A DNA stretch of 56,150 nt, taken from positions 1 through 56,150 of the forward strand of contig NW_026570536.1 of assembly GCF_019649055.1 (NCBI RefSeq), read 5' to 3'. Positions 1 to 10,679 of the stretch are shown here, piece after piece. A program made the position numbers and the translations under genes. The notes under the pieces are model-generated. The model saw nothing but the letters and a program-made list of their open reading frames with translations. It was not told where the DNA came from and searched no databases. Source of the DNA: Paramacrobiotus metropolitanus (Eukaryota > Tardigrada > Eutardigrada > Parachela > Macrobiotidae). Numbering within the stretch: position 1 is the stretch's first letter; each line of letters opens with the position of its first letter.

Positions 1-914
1 GGGAGTTGTCACCACGGTTACTTTGAGGATCCGTGCAGAATACAACCACAATGGGAATGCGCGGAATGTTGTGAAAATGCCTCTCGAGATGACCTTTCAG
101 AATGGCCGAAATGTAACACCGCATTAGCAGACCTTGAAGGTCATGCCCAAAAGTGAAAACATCATGCGGACAAACGGAATGGAAACCACACATCGAACGG
201 TATCATTGGAATAGATATCGAACGTGGTTGTCATGTGTGGAAAGTTTATAATCGGAAGAGGCAGATGGTAAACCATTGGTTGCAGTGTCGAGAAAGGTCC
301 AAGATCCCTCGATCCGGTAGCAACCGAAAGATTTGAAGAGATAGAAGAGATGACCGAAGAAGGAGAAATGTGGGAAGAAGCGAGTTGACCTTTTCTGGGA
401 CTTCCGTGTGAACCACATGTATAAAGGTGAAGGAGGACGATTATTTTCCCGGCAGGACTTGGTACGCCTGTCTACGAATCACTCGAAGTATATTACAACG
501 CGTTAAAGAGGGAACGAAGAAGTATTCCAAAAATACTGGAATCTCGAAGAAATCCCCAAATTCGACGTAAAAGATGCGAGAACTACAGGTAACCCGGAAA
601 AGAAGGCTACCGGAATAATGCAAAAGGTGACCTTTGCACCAGATCCAGATGGAGTGGACTACCCAGAACGAGGTGGCGATACGTGGTGCATGTATGAAAC
701 GATTCGAATGATGAATGGGTCACCGAACTGATGGCAAACTGCATTTTCGTCGGTCCCAAACGACCTAAAGGTTACGAAACAGCCCAACAGAATGAAGTTG
801 ATAAAGGGACTGTAAAAGAAGCAGAACAATGAGGAACCAGTTGAACACGGAATAGTCGAAGGAGGATCGAACGAAACGGAAGAAAGTTCAAAGTCGGCTT
901 TCGATATTGCGCAG
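1..914 (+). other. Degraded 5' part of the retroelement, no intact frame
   Basis: No plus-strand frame of useful length is open here, but the composition (purine-rich plus strand) matches the coding region that follows. Pieces look like former coding sequence shifted between frames, for example about 440-720. I could not recognise a Gag or protease. Three TGACCTTT motifs lie near 90, 387 and 628. The last forms an everted palindrome with an overlapping AAAGGT. Confidence 0.4.
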
Positions 915-1250
915 ATGTTAACGGACAGAGGTGAAATGTGGAGAAAGTTTAAAGAAGAAGTGGGGCGAATATCGAATGAACAGCAAAACCCAGTAACTGA
1001 GGCAAAAAACGGGGAAAGGTCACTCGATAACGGTGAGGAATGTCCGCCGGTCGAGTTGACCGAAAAGCCATTAACGAGCCCCGAAGAAATAAATGAACTG
1101 GAAAAGTCAAAATCGGACGAAGAAAGGTCAAACTCCGATCAATCAGAAAGGTCACCAACGAGAATTCGGGTAGCAAGGAGTCACCCAAGAGTCGCTGCAC
1201 GAAACGGACGAAAGGCAAAGAAGGGGACAAACCTCTGCTCAAAAATTTGA
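915..1250 (+). CDS. Charged low-complexity ORF upstream of RT (111 aa)
   Basis: A highly charged frame rich in Glu, Lys, Arg and Ser with no recognised domain. It overlaps the next frame by four bases, and both have the same acidic and Ser-rich character, so it is probably the N-terminal part of the same polyprotein separated by a frameshift. Three AAAGGTCA copies fall inside it, at about 1015, 1123 and 1147, in different reading phases. Function unknown. Confidence 0.35.
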   Translation: MLTDRGEMWRKFKEEVGRISNEQQNPVTEAKNGERSLDNGEECPPVELTEKPLTSPEEINELEKSKSDEERSNSDQSERSPTRIRVARSHPRVAARNGRKAKKGTNLCSKI

Positions 1251-3240
1251 AAGCGAAAAAACTTAGCGATTCGCGGGAAAACGAAAGTGACCTTTCATCA
1301 GAAGACGAAGGAGTTGATGAGCGCCCAATTGAAAAAGCTGACAAAGGTCAAGCTACTACACAAGAATATGAGAGCAGTAACTCCGACTCCGAGTGGACGA
1401 GTTCAAGTGATAACTCAACGACTTCGGAAGATTCAGGTGTAAGTGACCTTTCAGAACAAGAAGATTTAATGGACTTGGATGAAGATGACGAAGTAGATGA
1501 GGAAAAAGAAAAGGATATTAAAGTCAGAAGATTTAAAGTGGAAAAGGCTAGGATGTCGAAAGACGTGATCAAAGTCTACAGTGACCAAAGAATCAAATTG
1601 AAACCGTCCAATTGCACACGCGTAAAGGTCAAGATGGGAAAATACGCACCTGCCCAAAACAAGTTGATGTTTACACCGGTCCCACAAGTGGAAACGGAAG
1701 TGCAACCATTGGCAGGAGTAACGGACCACAGAGGAAAGTACTTTGAAATCGTCATTGCGAATCACAGCAGCAAATACCGGATTGTGAAGAAAAATCAGCT
1801 TCTTGGCTACGTTGAGCCGTATGAACATATGGAAAATGTAAAGGTCAACGCAGGGACAGTAAAGAACGTACTCGAAGGCCCTGAGGTGGATGATACAACG
1901 AAAGCTGAATTGAAGAAGATAATCGAAAACCTGAAATTGGGACCTGACCTTACCCAGGAACAGAAAAACGATGTGTACAACGCGTTCTGGGAATTCTGGA
2001 AAGTCTTACCGACATCCAAGAAACCGTATGGAGATGTGAAAGGGGTCACCCATGTAATTGATACGGGAGATGCGAAGCCAGTTAAATGTAACCCGGCCAG
2101 AACGAGTTGGACAGGCCGCGAGTTTATAACAAAGCATATCGAAGAGATGTTGGCACAAGATGTAATTGAACCGTCAGACGCCGAGTGGAGTTTCCCAGTC
2201 GTATTGGCAGTAAAGAAAAATGGCGACCGAACAATGGGAACAAGATTTTGCGTCAATTACATCATGCTTAACAAGCTAACGAGAAAGAATAATTACCCGC
2301 TAAATCCGGATGAGTTGCTCGACGCGTGCGCAGGCAACAAATATTACGGAAAAATAGATTTACAAAGTGGATTTTGGCAGATCCCAATGGATCCAGCGTC
2401 AATCAACAAGACGACCTTTGTAACGCAAGATGGAATGTACCGATTTAAAAAAATGCCATTCGGCGTATGCAACGGACCAGCAACATTCCAATTGTGTATG
2501 GACAAAGTTCTCTCGAAGCAAAAAGAAAGGGTTGCGTTTTCGGGTACATTGATGACGTGATCTTCGCCGGAAAGACTTGGGCGATCTTCATGCAGAATCT
2601 TGGAAAATGTCTTAATTAGTCTGGTTGAAGCGGGATTCACGATTAAACCAACCAAGTGCGAATTTGGAATGAGACAAATGGGATTTCTGGGTCATATACT
2701 CAGCGAAGACGGAATTCGTATGGACCCGGAAAAGGTCACCGCGGTCTCAAATTTCGGCCTCAAACAGAAAGACGGTCATTCCTTAGACTAGCGAACTATT
2801 ACCGCAAGTTCATAATGGGATACGCACAGAAGACTTGCCACTTGTATGAGCTGCTGAGACAAGATAAACATGTAGTGGACTGGACAGCAGTACATGAAGA
2901 AGAGTTCAACAGCTTGAAACAGTTGTTATGTGAAGGTCCAGTATTGGCAAAGTTTGACTGCAAAACCGACCGTCATCGAATGCGACGCGAGCAAAGGAAT
3001 TGGGAATACTGTCACAAGATGGACATCCATGCATATGCGAGCCGCGTCCTACATGGAGCGGAGAAAAATTACGGTGTAACGGAATGGGAATGTCTGGCAG
3101 TAGTGTTCGCTGTCAGGAAATTTAAGCCGTATCGATTACGCAGAATTCACCGTAAGGACGGATCATCAGGCGCTGACCAATTTGCTAAGGTCAGAGACGA
3201 ATAAAGTCGGAATGAACCCGCGCTTGACAAGATGGGCAAT
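1247..3240 (+). pseudogene. pol: Gypsy-type pol, first part: linker, reverse transcriptase, RNase H
   Basis: The first 100 residues are an acidic Ser/Asp/Glu-rich tract. They are followed by the beta-rich region that usually precedes RT in gypsy elements. RT motifs are clear: FCVNY, the first catalytic aspartate in KIDLQSGFWQI, and MPFGVCNGPATFQ. The YIDD box is present at about 2540-2550, but in another frame. Thumb and connection (GFLGHILSEDG) follow at 2600-2760. RNase H shows ASRVLHGAEKNYGVTEWECLAVV near 3040-3110. At least three single-base shifts separate these blocks, at about 2525, 2590 and 2790, with another in RNase H. No retropepsin was found upstream. The enzyme copies element RNA into DNA in family relatives. 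This copy is not intact as read. Confidence 0.85.
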
Positions 3241-5295
3241 GGCATTACAAGGTCATCAATTTAAAATCGAATACAAACCAGGAAAATATTGTGACAACGC
3301 AGATGCGTTATCAAGAGCACCAATTGAAGGTCCGACGTGTCAGGAGGAGGAAGTTGATGAGATTCCAAACTTCGAGGATTATAAGAAGGAATTTGACACG
3401 AAAGAACCAGCAATCGAAATCGGTCAGCTGTTCCTACAGATGGTGGAACAACGAGAAAAACGATTAAAGGTCACTTTAGCTACGTCGAATGAGTCGGCTG
3501 AAAACGAAGTACAAGTGAACCGAGTGAAAAGTTGGTTGCCCACCGTCAGTGACTTAAAGGTCACCGGACTTGACACGGAATCTAAAATGCAGAATGGAAA
3601 GGTCACTGGACTTGATAAAGCAGCGGAAAAGGGAGATGACCTTTGGGAAACGGACAAAGTTACACAAGCGTTGAACGAGTGTCCGATTAAGTTGCTGAGA
3701 TTCCCAAAACAGATGAAAAAGAGGTATAAACTGTTACCACGTTGCAAAGTCATCAAAGATTGGAATGAACTCAGTACAGCGACAGTCCGCATTGTCAACC
3801 TGCAAGGTGACGAGGAAGAGGTTGATGACTCAAACTTGCAATTGCGGAATAAACAGTTGAAAGATCCCCATCTGGCAATGATTATAGATGAATTGGAACA
3901 TCTACCAGACGCGGAAACAAGATCAAAATTTGAAGTGCATTACCAGCTGTGGAATGGCATATTATACCGAGTAAAGGATAAAAATGGCAAACTTGAAAGG
4001 TCATATGTGGTACCGTTGTCGATGCGAAGAGCGATAATCCACGCATTGCACGACGAGAAAGCAGCGGGACATTTGGGGTTTGAGAAAACACTGTCAGCAA
4101 TAAGACTCCGATACTACTGGGACAGGATGAGTACAGATGTGAAGAATTACATACTTGCGTGCCAAGGTTGCCAGTTCCGCAAGACACCGAGGAAATGCCC
4201 ACCCGGAAAGTTGCAAGAGATTAAAGTTGGACATCCGTTCTTCCGAGTGTACGCTGATCTGAAAGGACCGTTGTTACCGACGAAGAAACGGGGATACAAG
4301 TACATAGCGGTATTTATCGACCAACTGACGAAATATGTGATCGCGGTACCGATGAAAACAGCAACGGCTAAAGAATTTGCTAAAGTGTTCGTGAAGCACG
4401 TGATATTGTTAATTTTGGAGCACCGCACATCCTACATACGGATCGCGGACGACACTTTACAGCGGAAGTATTGGCAAAGGTCACCAATGTGTTTAAGATT
4501 AAACACACATTCGGAACGGCATATCACCCAGAAGGTCAAGGTCAAGTGGAAAGGCAGATGCAGACGATTGCGGATGGCTTGGCACAATATCTGAAGGCGG
4601 GAAATGAACGAAAATTTAACAAGTATCTCCCATACGTTATTTCGGCAATGAACAGAGTCGTGCCCGCCACAACGGGATATTCAGCATACTATAAGCTACA
4701 CGGCAGAGAAATGACAATGCCGGAAGATGTGGTTACAAAAACGAATATACCCGATGATTATGGAACTCCAGACGAATGGGTAGAGACCATGAAAAAGAAC
4801 TTGACCTTTGCCGAAGAAGTGGCGAGATTTAACATCAAAGACGCTTATGAGAAGAATGCGGAAATTTACAATAAGAAGAAATCGGAGCCGAATTTCAAAG
4901 TGGGCGACCTCGTACTGATACGATTACCAAAGGACACGAAACAAGGGAAGAAAGAAAACCAGTCGGATTTTAAGTCGAAATACGATAAAGTGTGGAAGAT
5001 TCTGAGTTTCCCGCGAACAAACGAAGCTGAGGTCATTGAGCAGAACCCTAAGAAGGAAGCAGACTTAAAGGTGGTCTCGATCGACCGATTAAAGCTGTGG
5101 CATCCGCCATTACCTGAGGAGAAAGATTCGCAAAAAGTATCAGAGCGTACCTCGAATTTTTTCGAACCACCTCTACTACCTGAAGTAGAACATGGAACAG
5201 TAGAACGAGTAACAGAGCGTACTCAAAAAGACTCGGCAGAATCTTTTTTCGAAGCACCTCTGCTTCCCGAAACGGAGAAAGCTAACGGAAAATGA
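3182..5295 (+). pseudogene. pol: Gypsy-type pol, second part: RNase H tail and integrase
   Basis: The first frame (to 4594) starts in the RNase H tail (LTRWAMALQGHQF), passes a long Lys/Glu-rich spacer, then reaches the integrase zinc finger: H and H in the stretch around AAGHLGFEKTLSAIRL, and CQGCQF. The first catalytic Asp sits in YADLKGP (about 4250). A frameshift near 4410-4470 interrupts the core. The second frame (4471-5295) carries the conserved HPEGQGQVERQMQT with the last catalytic Glu, and an SH3-like C-terminal domain around GDLVLIRLPKD. The spacer between RNase H and integrase, about 200 residues, is longer than usual for gypsy. The product joins element DNA to the host chromosome in family relatives. 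Confidence 0.85.
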
Positions 5296-5665
5296 ATCAG
5301 AGCGGGTCCGAAAAATGACTCAGTCACACAACAAAAGCCATTTTCGAACCGCACTCTGCTACCTGATATGAGTGGAGATAAACCGAGGAAGAAGAGAGGA
5401 AGACCCAGGAAAGAAGACAAAGATTTCGAGACAGCAGTTACAAAAAGTTAAGCGCAGAAGCTGGAAATTTGGCAGAAAGGTCACCAGCTTTCGGAGAAGA
5501 AATCGAAGTAGCAGGACGCGCTTGCAAAAGATTTCGAACCAGATCAAAGCCTTTTTCGAACCACGTACTGCTACCGGAGACAAGATGACCTTTTGAAATA
5601 GCAAGTTGGCGCTGAATATCAGAGCGCGATTCGAATTTTTCGAACCACGCACTGCTACCGGCAAT
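5140..5665 (+). repeat. Five degenerate copies of an FFEPxLLP-coding repeat
   Basis: A motif built around TTTTTCGAACCAC followed by CTnCTACC recurs near 5150, 5240, 5335, 5545 and 5630. Where the frame is open it encodes FFEPPLLPE or FFEAPLLPE. Later copies are shifted or changed to FFEPRTATG. The copies sit at the C-terminus of the integrase frame and beyond its stop, so the protein once probably extended through them. Low-complexity tails with short linear motifs often bind partner proteins, but no partner can be named. Confidence 0.65.
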
Positions 5666-5887
5666 GAGAATGACCTCATAAGGAAGAGAGATGAGGAAAT
5701 AGAGGCGGTCAAAACAAAGGCAGAACGATTGGGCCGCGATATAGCGAAAGCAATCAATGAGCGAAAGGTCAAGCAGAAGAAGAAGAAACCAACTCCTACG
5801 GAACTGCTAACCCAGAAAGGCGAACCTGAGGACGCAGCCGAGAAAGAACTCCTTGATCGGATAACTAAAGGACGCGAGAACAAATAA
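5372..5887 (+). pseudogene. Lys/Arg-rich tail frames after integrase
   Basis: Two short plus-strand frames (5372-5596 and 5606-5887) continue the basic, Lys/Arg/Glu-rich composition of the pol C-terminus and contain the last FFEP repeats. They are probably the shifted continuation of the polyprotein and not separate genes. Three AAAGGTCA/TGACCTTT copies lie at about 5476, 5586 and 5764. No fold is recognised. Confidence 0.35.
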
Positions 5888-6012
5888 CCACATAGACATA
5901 AATAAGGGTCACACTAGACAAAAATAGGAGTTGGGAAGGCAAAAAGAAAGGTCATCACTGTGCAAAAAGTTAACCTTTATTGTTTCATCTTTATAGAAGG
6001 TAAGCACAGTTA

Positions 6013-6745
6013 ATGGAAAGACTGGAACGGCAAAACTCGGATAATTCTGATTCGGAAAGTATTGGAAACCCATTAAAAGCATCGACACCTATAAGAATGA
6101 AGGTGAATACGGTTACGACACCTCATACGGTGAGGGATCGACGTCGTCAATGGGAACAGCTCAGAATGAAACCGGAACAGTTCAAGGAGGTTATTACGGC
6201 GGCCAAGGGTATTACGTGTATCACGATCCAGGACAGCAAACGAATTACCAGGACACAGTTAACTGGGTGCACCACGGCTCACCTGCCGGAACCCAGTATT
6301 CGGGACAAGTAACGGGCACCCCTTATCAACCGTACCCGGGATCGTATACCCCACCGTCGGGACCCTCACAGGTGATAATGGGACCGGCAAGAATGTTGAT
6401 GCCGCCACCACCGCAACAGACTACACCGAGTCGATTTACGGGACAGGGAGAATTCGGTGGAATGGTAACTCCAGCGCGATCACAAAGGTCATCCCCGATA
6501 TTACCGCCTTTTCCGGAGACGGAGGCTTGTCACTGTCGGACATCGGAGCGCCTCGCATGAGAACACCGCAGCAACTTGGAGCACAGCGCCTCATCGTAAT
6601 TCGCCACACAGAGGAGGAAGGCGACCAAGGCATTTACCGTCACTGGGTCCCAATTTGGATCAGACTGGACCAGATGGTTTACGGCTTACGCCCCCAGGCG
6701 AACCCTCAATACATGAATACGCACCGAAGCTTCCTTTGGACTTGA
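6013..6745 (+). pseudogene. N-terminal part of a large unassigned retroelement protein
   Basis: Three overlapping short frames (6013-6312, 6150-6560, 6527-6745) follow each other in different phases. The second has a Tyr/Gly/Gln-rich segment (GGYYGGQGYYVYHDPG) and then a Pro/Ser-rich segment, both typical of disordered, self-associating regions. Together with the frame at 6655-7815 they look like one protein broken by single-base shifts. It follows pol by about 130 bases, on the same strand. A Gag role is possible because no Gag was seen before pol, but nothing specific supports it. Confidence 0.4.
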
Positions 6746-7815
6746 GAGATGATGACCCGAACCTGAATTTAATAGTGGATAAAAAGGAAAAACTGACGGA
6801 AGCCGACTTAGAAGCCATCCGCGACTTCAATCGGAAATGCCGTGACCTTTACAGAATCCACATGCGAGTTGAAGACGAACACGCATGGTATGGAAAGTTA
6901 ATCAGCTTGGAAGCTGTTATCAAACCATGCCACATTGCCATGAAAGATAAGACGAAGCAGGTTGAAGCAAAGCGCAAGGAATACGCAATCCAAGTTGCAT
7001 CAATGTGGCAATATCATCCGACAATAAAAGGTAGAAGGTGGCCGGAGACTGTCGAAAAGATCCTTAGATATCTCAAGGTGTTCCCAGAAACAAGACAGAC
7101 GCCGACTACCAGCGTCGCGGGACCATCCAAACTCATAGCTGAAAAAGACGCCCCGGTCGATGAAATGACGGATGAGGACCTTTTGGCAACAAAGAAGAAG
7201 ATTGATGCTGAATTAACTGAACGAGCAGAAAGGTCACGGGCCAGCTCCACCGCAGGATCAGTACGTGGACGCACTAGTTCGGTTACAGAACCATCTAGCG
7301 GAGCCACGAAGAGTGGAAAAAGAGCAAGGTCACCAACGCTAAGCCCAAAAGAAACTGACAAGAAAGGGCAGCGAACGAAGAAGGCCACGTCAGGTAAAGC
7401 AACACCAGCTGAGCCGGCAAAGCCACAAGGCCCAGTCCCAGTGGGTAGAAAGAGCGCGCCACCCACACCGGCTGGAACAGAAGGTCAGATTCGATTCCCG
7501 AAGTGCAGAAGTTTTACGGCCAAATACACTGGGGAAGACCATAGAGAACGAAAGGTTACGGCACGAATAGTCGATAAGAAAACGAACAAAGAGATCGACT
7601 CGTATAATCCCCTCGCGGATAGGTCAGTTAAGGATGCCATTGGGGAAGAGTCAAAAACGGTAGTCAACGAGGCGCTACAGTTTATTCCCCCAGAAGAACG
7701 TCACAATCCAAGAGTTCTCATTCAGATGCTGAAACACGTGGTATCTAAAGTTGCGACTGAAGAAGATGCATGGATCCGTATCAAAGTGGGCACAAATGAT
7801 GACCACTTGGCATGA
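6655..7815 (+). CDS. Unassigned retroelement protein, helical then Ser/Lys-rich (386 aa)
   Basis: Residues of roughly 40-150 form a charged helical block with conserved-looking aromatic positions (EHAWYGKLISLEAVIKPC). Residues 160-280 are disordered, rich in Ser, Arg, Thr and Pro, with SR-like dipeptides. The last 100 residues are again ordered in appearance. I recognise no family. The frame overlaps the next (7751) by 65 bases, so the two are probably one protein separated by a frameshift. It may be a structural protein of the element, but that is only a guess from size and position. Confidence 0.5.
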   Translation: MDQTGPDGLRLTPPGEPSIHEYAPKLPLDLRDDDPNLNLIVDKKEKLTEADLEAIRDFNRKCRDLYRIHMRVEDEHAWYGKLISLEAVIKPCHIAMKDKTKQVEAKRKEYAIQVASMWQYHPTIKGRRWPETVEKILRYLKVFPETRQTPTTSVAGPSKLIAEKDAPVDEMTDEDLLATKKKIDAELTERAERSRASSTAGSVRGRTSSVTEPSSGATKSGKRARSPTLSPKETDKKGQRTKKATSGKATPAEPAKPQGPVPVGRKSAPPTPAGTEGQIRFPKCRSFTAKYTGEDHRERKVTARIVDKKTNKEIDSYNPLADRSVKDAIGEESKTVVNEALQFIPPEERHNPRVLIQMLKHVVSKVATEEDAWIRIKVGTNDDHLA

Positions 7816-8299
7816 TGCGGCATCGATCAGCATGATGCGGCATCGAGCGGAGATCGATGGAGCACATTTCCGACTCACAAGACGAATGGAAGACGGATCG
7901 TACAAAACGGTATTTTACGACGCTAAGAAGAACCCTTTGTGGGAGGTTGCCTCACAGGGACAGCTGAAAGAGACAGCGCATTTGGAAATTCATCCCCCGG
8001 CACAAGAAGGCGGAGCCGGAGAGACGGAAGAGGCGCAGGGCACGTCGGCAAATGTAACTGAAACAGGAGGGGCCAGACGTTCGCTACAAAGAGTGTTCGA
8101 GATTGCCCAAGGAAGTCATGAGCACCTTCAGTGTGATGAACCAAACTGTGCCCATTGTAATCCACCTGGTGACGATGAACCAGAGTCGGAAGATGAGGAC
8201 TCACCTGAGGAAGAAGAAGGCTCAGACGAAGAAACGGCCGACAAGCATAAAAAGCCCTCAAAAGTAAAGCCCTCAAAGTCAAACCGAGAGCGCGCTTAA
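7751..8299 (+). CDS. Unassigned acidic retroelement frame with a Cys/His cluster (182 aa)
   Basis: The frame continues the preceding one in a new phase. Near residues 130-140 is a compact CDEPNCAHCN cluster that could bind one zinc ion with a nearby His. It is followed by a long Glu/Asp-rich stretch (EPESEDEDSPEEEEGSDEE) and a Lys-rich end. A tandem 16-base duplication lies at its start (about 7811-7848, catgatgcggcatcga). The composition is that of a nucleic-acid or histone-binding linker. No family assigned. Confidence 0.4.
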   Translation: MRLKKMHGSVSKWAQMMTTWHDAASISMMRHRAEIDGAHFRLTRRMEDGSYKTVFYDAKKNPLWEVASQGQLKETAHLEIHPPAQEGGAGETEEAQGTSANVTETGGARRSLQRVFEIAQGSHEHLQCDEPNCAHCNPPGDDEPESEDEDSPEEEEGSDEETADKHKKPSKVKPSKSNRERA

Positions 8300-8300
8300 G

Positions 8301-8615
8301 TTGGAAGAAGCTATGAACCGTGAAAGGTTAAGAAAGGTGACTTTCTCAAAAAACGAAGGGAAGAAGAAGAGAAGAAGAAACGACAGGAGGAAGAAGATAA
8401 GAAGAAAAAGAGCGGTGATGAAAGCGATAGCACAAGCACCGGGAAGAAGAAAAGAGAAGGATCAAAAAAAAGAGATGAACCAGCGTCTCATGATGTTGAG
8501 ATATTGGACGAATCAGTCGGCGAAGTTGAAGAAAGGTCATCGACACCTACGAATTCAAAGAAAGTTATTCAATCGGCTACAGCAGAGCCGTCAAAAACCA
8601 AAGGAAAGGTCATAG
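8301..8615 (+). CDS. Lys/Arg-rich retroelement frame (104 aa)
   Basis: A very basic low-complexity frame (runs of Lys and Arg) that overlaps the next frame by 112 bases. It may be the shifted link between the acidic segment before it and the long frame after it, not an independent gene. There is no recognisable fold, and low-complexity purine-rich DNA keeps many frames open by chance, so confidence is low. Confidence 0.25.
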   Translation: MEEAMNRERLRKVTFSKNEGKKKRRRNDRRKKIRRKRAVMKAIAQAPGRRKEKDQKKEMNQRLMMLRYWTNQSAKLKKGHRHLRIQRKLFNRLQQSRQKPKERS

Positions 8616-9820
8616 CGGTGAAAAAAATCGTCCCCATCGTCATCTCCGCATCCACGCCAAAAGAGCGCAAGGACAAGCAGATTCGCGAAAAAGCGAAACG
8701 GGAGACGTCGCGTGAATCGGAGGCATCGGAAGTGAGCCTTCCAAGCACTTCGACGGTTAGTGCGAGGTCACATACGGATTCGAAAACGACACGATCAAGG
8801 ACTACTGAACCAAGAAGCTTAGCGGACGCACTAGATAAAGGGCAAAAAGCAAAGAGCGAACCCGTTAAGACAAAAGGAAAGGTCAAGACAGCCATAAAGG
8901 TCGACGCAATGGCAATGATCAATTACACTGAACCAGATGGAGAGAGTGAACTGGATTTCACCTCAGATGAAGAATTCGATGGTTCAGACGACGACAATTT
9001 GACCACGGTCGATGAAATCATCAACGCGTATAACGGAGCTGAGAAAAATTTCACACGAATAAGAACAGCATCGGTGACATCGAAATTCAAAGCGGGCCTG
9101 AAGACTTATCTGAAGAAACAGTGTCGCTGCTTCACTAAACGAAAGTTCGACGTTGTATTGGAATTCGCACGGAGTGCAGGGAAACTTATCCAGAAGCACC
9201 CAAACTTTTCGTATAAGGCCAAGCTGTTCAGACCTGCCAGTTCGGACAAAGCGCTGACTACTCCGAATGAAGCGGTCCCAATGCGAGTAGAAAGGGCAAT
9301 CGCAGGAATGACAAGCCCGTTAGGATCAACAAGCCATCGGATTAGCCAATATATTAACGCAGTTTGGAATGATGGGAACGGGATGATAAAGGAGATCGAC
9401 ACGGCAACCGAACGCGTACTGCCAAAGCTGATTAAACAGAATGTCCTTGCTACAACAAACGCAAATAAAGGACATCCAATCCGATACACGAGAGTTGGCT
9501 TGATACCACCGGAAAGACAGATCCACTGTCATATGTCTGACAGCCAGGATATGGAAAAGGTTACAGTTCCATTGAGCGGAGACCCGTCAACTCCGATATT
9601 GAATCAGATTGCACAGAAAACGGCTGAAGAAGAAGCGGCGAGGCTGAAATCACAAGCCCCGAAAATGTCGAGGAAAAAAGGACCAATGGACTCGGAATCG
9701 GGAAGTGATGACGATACTACAATAACGGCTCCTTCTGGACCTGCGACAGAAAAAAGACGAACAGTCGAAAGGTCAAGAGACATCTGGAACTACCGCAGAA
9801 GATCAACCGAAAGGTCATGA
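8504..9820 (+). CDS. Unassigned retroelement protein with a structured core (438 aa)
   Basis: Residues 1-130 are charged and disordered. Residues from about 160 to 355 look folded, with motifs such as LKTYLKKQCRCFTKRKF and ISQYINAVWNDGNGMIKEI. The last 80 residues are again disordered and end in RRSTERS. The core is rich in alpha-helical heptads and contains a CRC pair. No database family comes to mind. Five AAAGGTCA copies fall within it or at its end. It sits in the middle of the post-integrase block, so it could be capsid, RNA-binding or accessory. Confidence 0.5.
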   Translation: MDESVGEVEERSSTPTNSKKVIQSATAEPSKTKGKVIAVKKIVPIVISASTPKERKDKQIREKAKRETSRESEASEVSLPSTSTVSARSHTDSKTTRSRTTEPRSLADALDKGQKAKSEPVKTKGKVKTAIKVDAMAMINYTEPDGESELDFTSDEEFDGSDDDNLTTVDEIINAYNGAEKNFTRIRTASVTSKFKAGLKTYLKKQCRCFTKRKFDVVLEFARSAGKLIQKHPNFSYKAKLFRPASSDKALTTPNEAVPMRVERAIAGMTSPLGSTSHRISQYINAVWNDGNGMIKEIDTATERVLPKLIKQNVLATTNANKGHPIRYTRVGLIPPERQIHCHMSDSQDMEKVTVPLSGDPSTPILNQIAQKTAEEEAARLKSQAPKMSRKKGPMDSESGSDDDTTITAPSGPATEKRRTVERSRDIWNYRRRSTERS

Positions 9821-10306
9821 GACTTCAGATAAACGGGAGAAAGAAAAGGTCATGCTCCCGATGGACAAAGCAGCGGCAGAAGCAGAAGCGGCCTCCGCGC
9901 CAGGTGTTTCAGAAATCATTGTTCATACCACTAAAGGAAGTCTTCGAGAAAGAGCGATCGAAGTCAGCAGGTGAAGTGGGAGGTCATGAGACTTTGCCAC
10001 AAGAGGAAAAGAAGACAGCAGAACCAAAATCAGCGGGGTCATCATCAGGATCATTGGCAAAGCTGAGGATTGACGAAACAGCGACAACTGACCCAACGGA
10101 TTCGGCATCCTCCCAGAAGAGTAGCGGTACGCAAGAAAGGAGGCTACAGATTACACGCTAGGACCAGCATTGGACGTGAACAATCGTACATGGAACGAAG
10201 TCCAGGCTGCGCTCTAGATCATTCGAGAAAAAGAAATGCTCGGTACAGACTTGAAAAGACAAGTGGCAATAAATACAAACGGAAGGTCGTCACTCAACAT
10301 GACTGA
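9817..10306 (+). pseudogene. Broken linking frames between two retroelement ORFs
   Basis: Two short overlapping plus-strand frames (9817-10161 and 10070-10306) bridge the longer frames on either side with only a few bases of overlap at the left. They are Ser/Lys/Glu-rich and have no fold. The simplest reading is one long ORF from about 6.0 to 10.7 kb broken by several single-base shifts. Confidence 0.3.
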
Positions 10307-10679
10307 ACGAGCCCTGAAACGAGCATATAAGGAAGGAAAGTTGGGATGTAAATACAACAAGGACAACAAAGTCGTCTACTACCTTCCGAAACAGGGTCAG
10401 GAACGAACGCCCAGACTGAAAATGGAACTGGAGGCCTGGAAGATAGCCATCACAGACGTGGCTTTGGACGCCATTGGCGGTACCAATGGAGCGTCATGGA
10501 ATGACCTTTCGAACTTCATGGCCGTCAATTATGAATTGGGAGAATTGAATATTGAAAGTGATAAAGAGCGGATTAAGAACGCCGTCGAAGCCTTGATCGC
10601 AGACGAAGTGCTTCATATTAAACCAGATGGTCGAATCGACTTTAAGCCGGACAAACCACCGGCGAAGGAATCCGAGTAA
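10236..10679 (+). CDS. Winged-helix protein resembling the linker-histone (H15) globular fold
   Basis: Residues about 70-140 follow the pattern of an H1/H5-type winged helix: an opening helix (ITDVALDAIGGTNGASWNDL), a second helix (SNFMAVNYELG), a third helix containing KERIKNAVEALIADEVL, then a short wing with HIKPDGRIDF. H15-like domains bind DNA at the nucleosome dyad or act as generic winged helices. The first 60 residues are basic. This would be an unusual cargo for a gypsy element. Fold assignment is by pattern only and needs a structure prediction. It could equally be another winged helix. Confidence 0.45.
   Translation: MLGTDLKRQVAINTNGRSSLNMTERALKRAYKEGKLGCKYNKDNKVVYYLPKQGQERTPRLKMELEAWKIAITDVALDAIGGTNGASWNDLSNFMAVNYELGELNIESDKERIKNAVEALIADEVLHIKPDGRIDFKPDKPPAKESE

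Noticed and set aside
2525-4470. Programmed frameshifting in pol
   Set aside because: Shifts occur at several places within single domains and without a consistent slippery site, so decay or sequence error is more likely.
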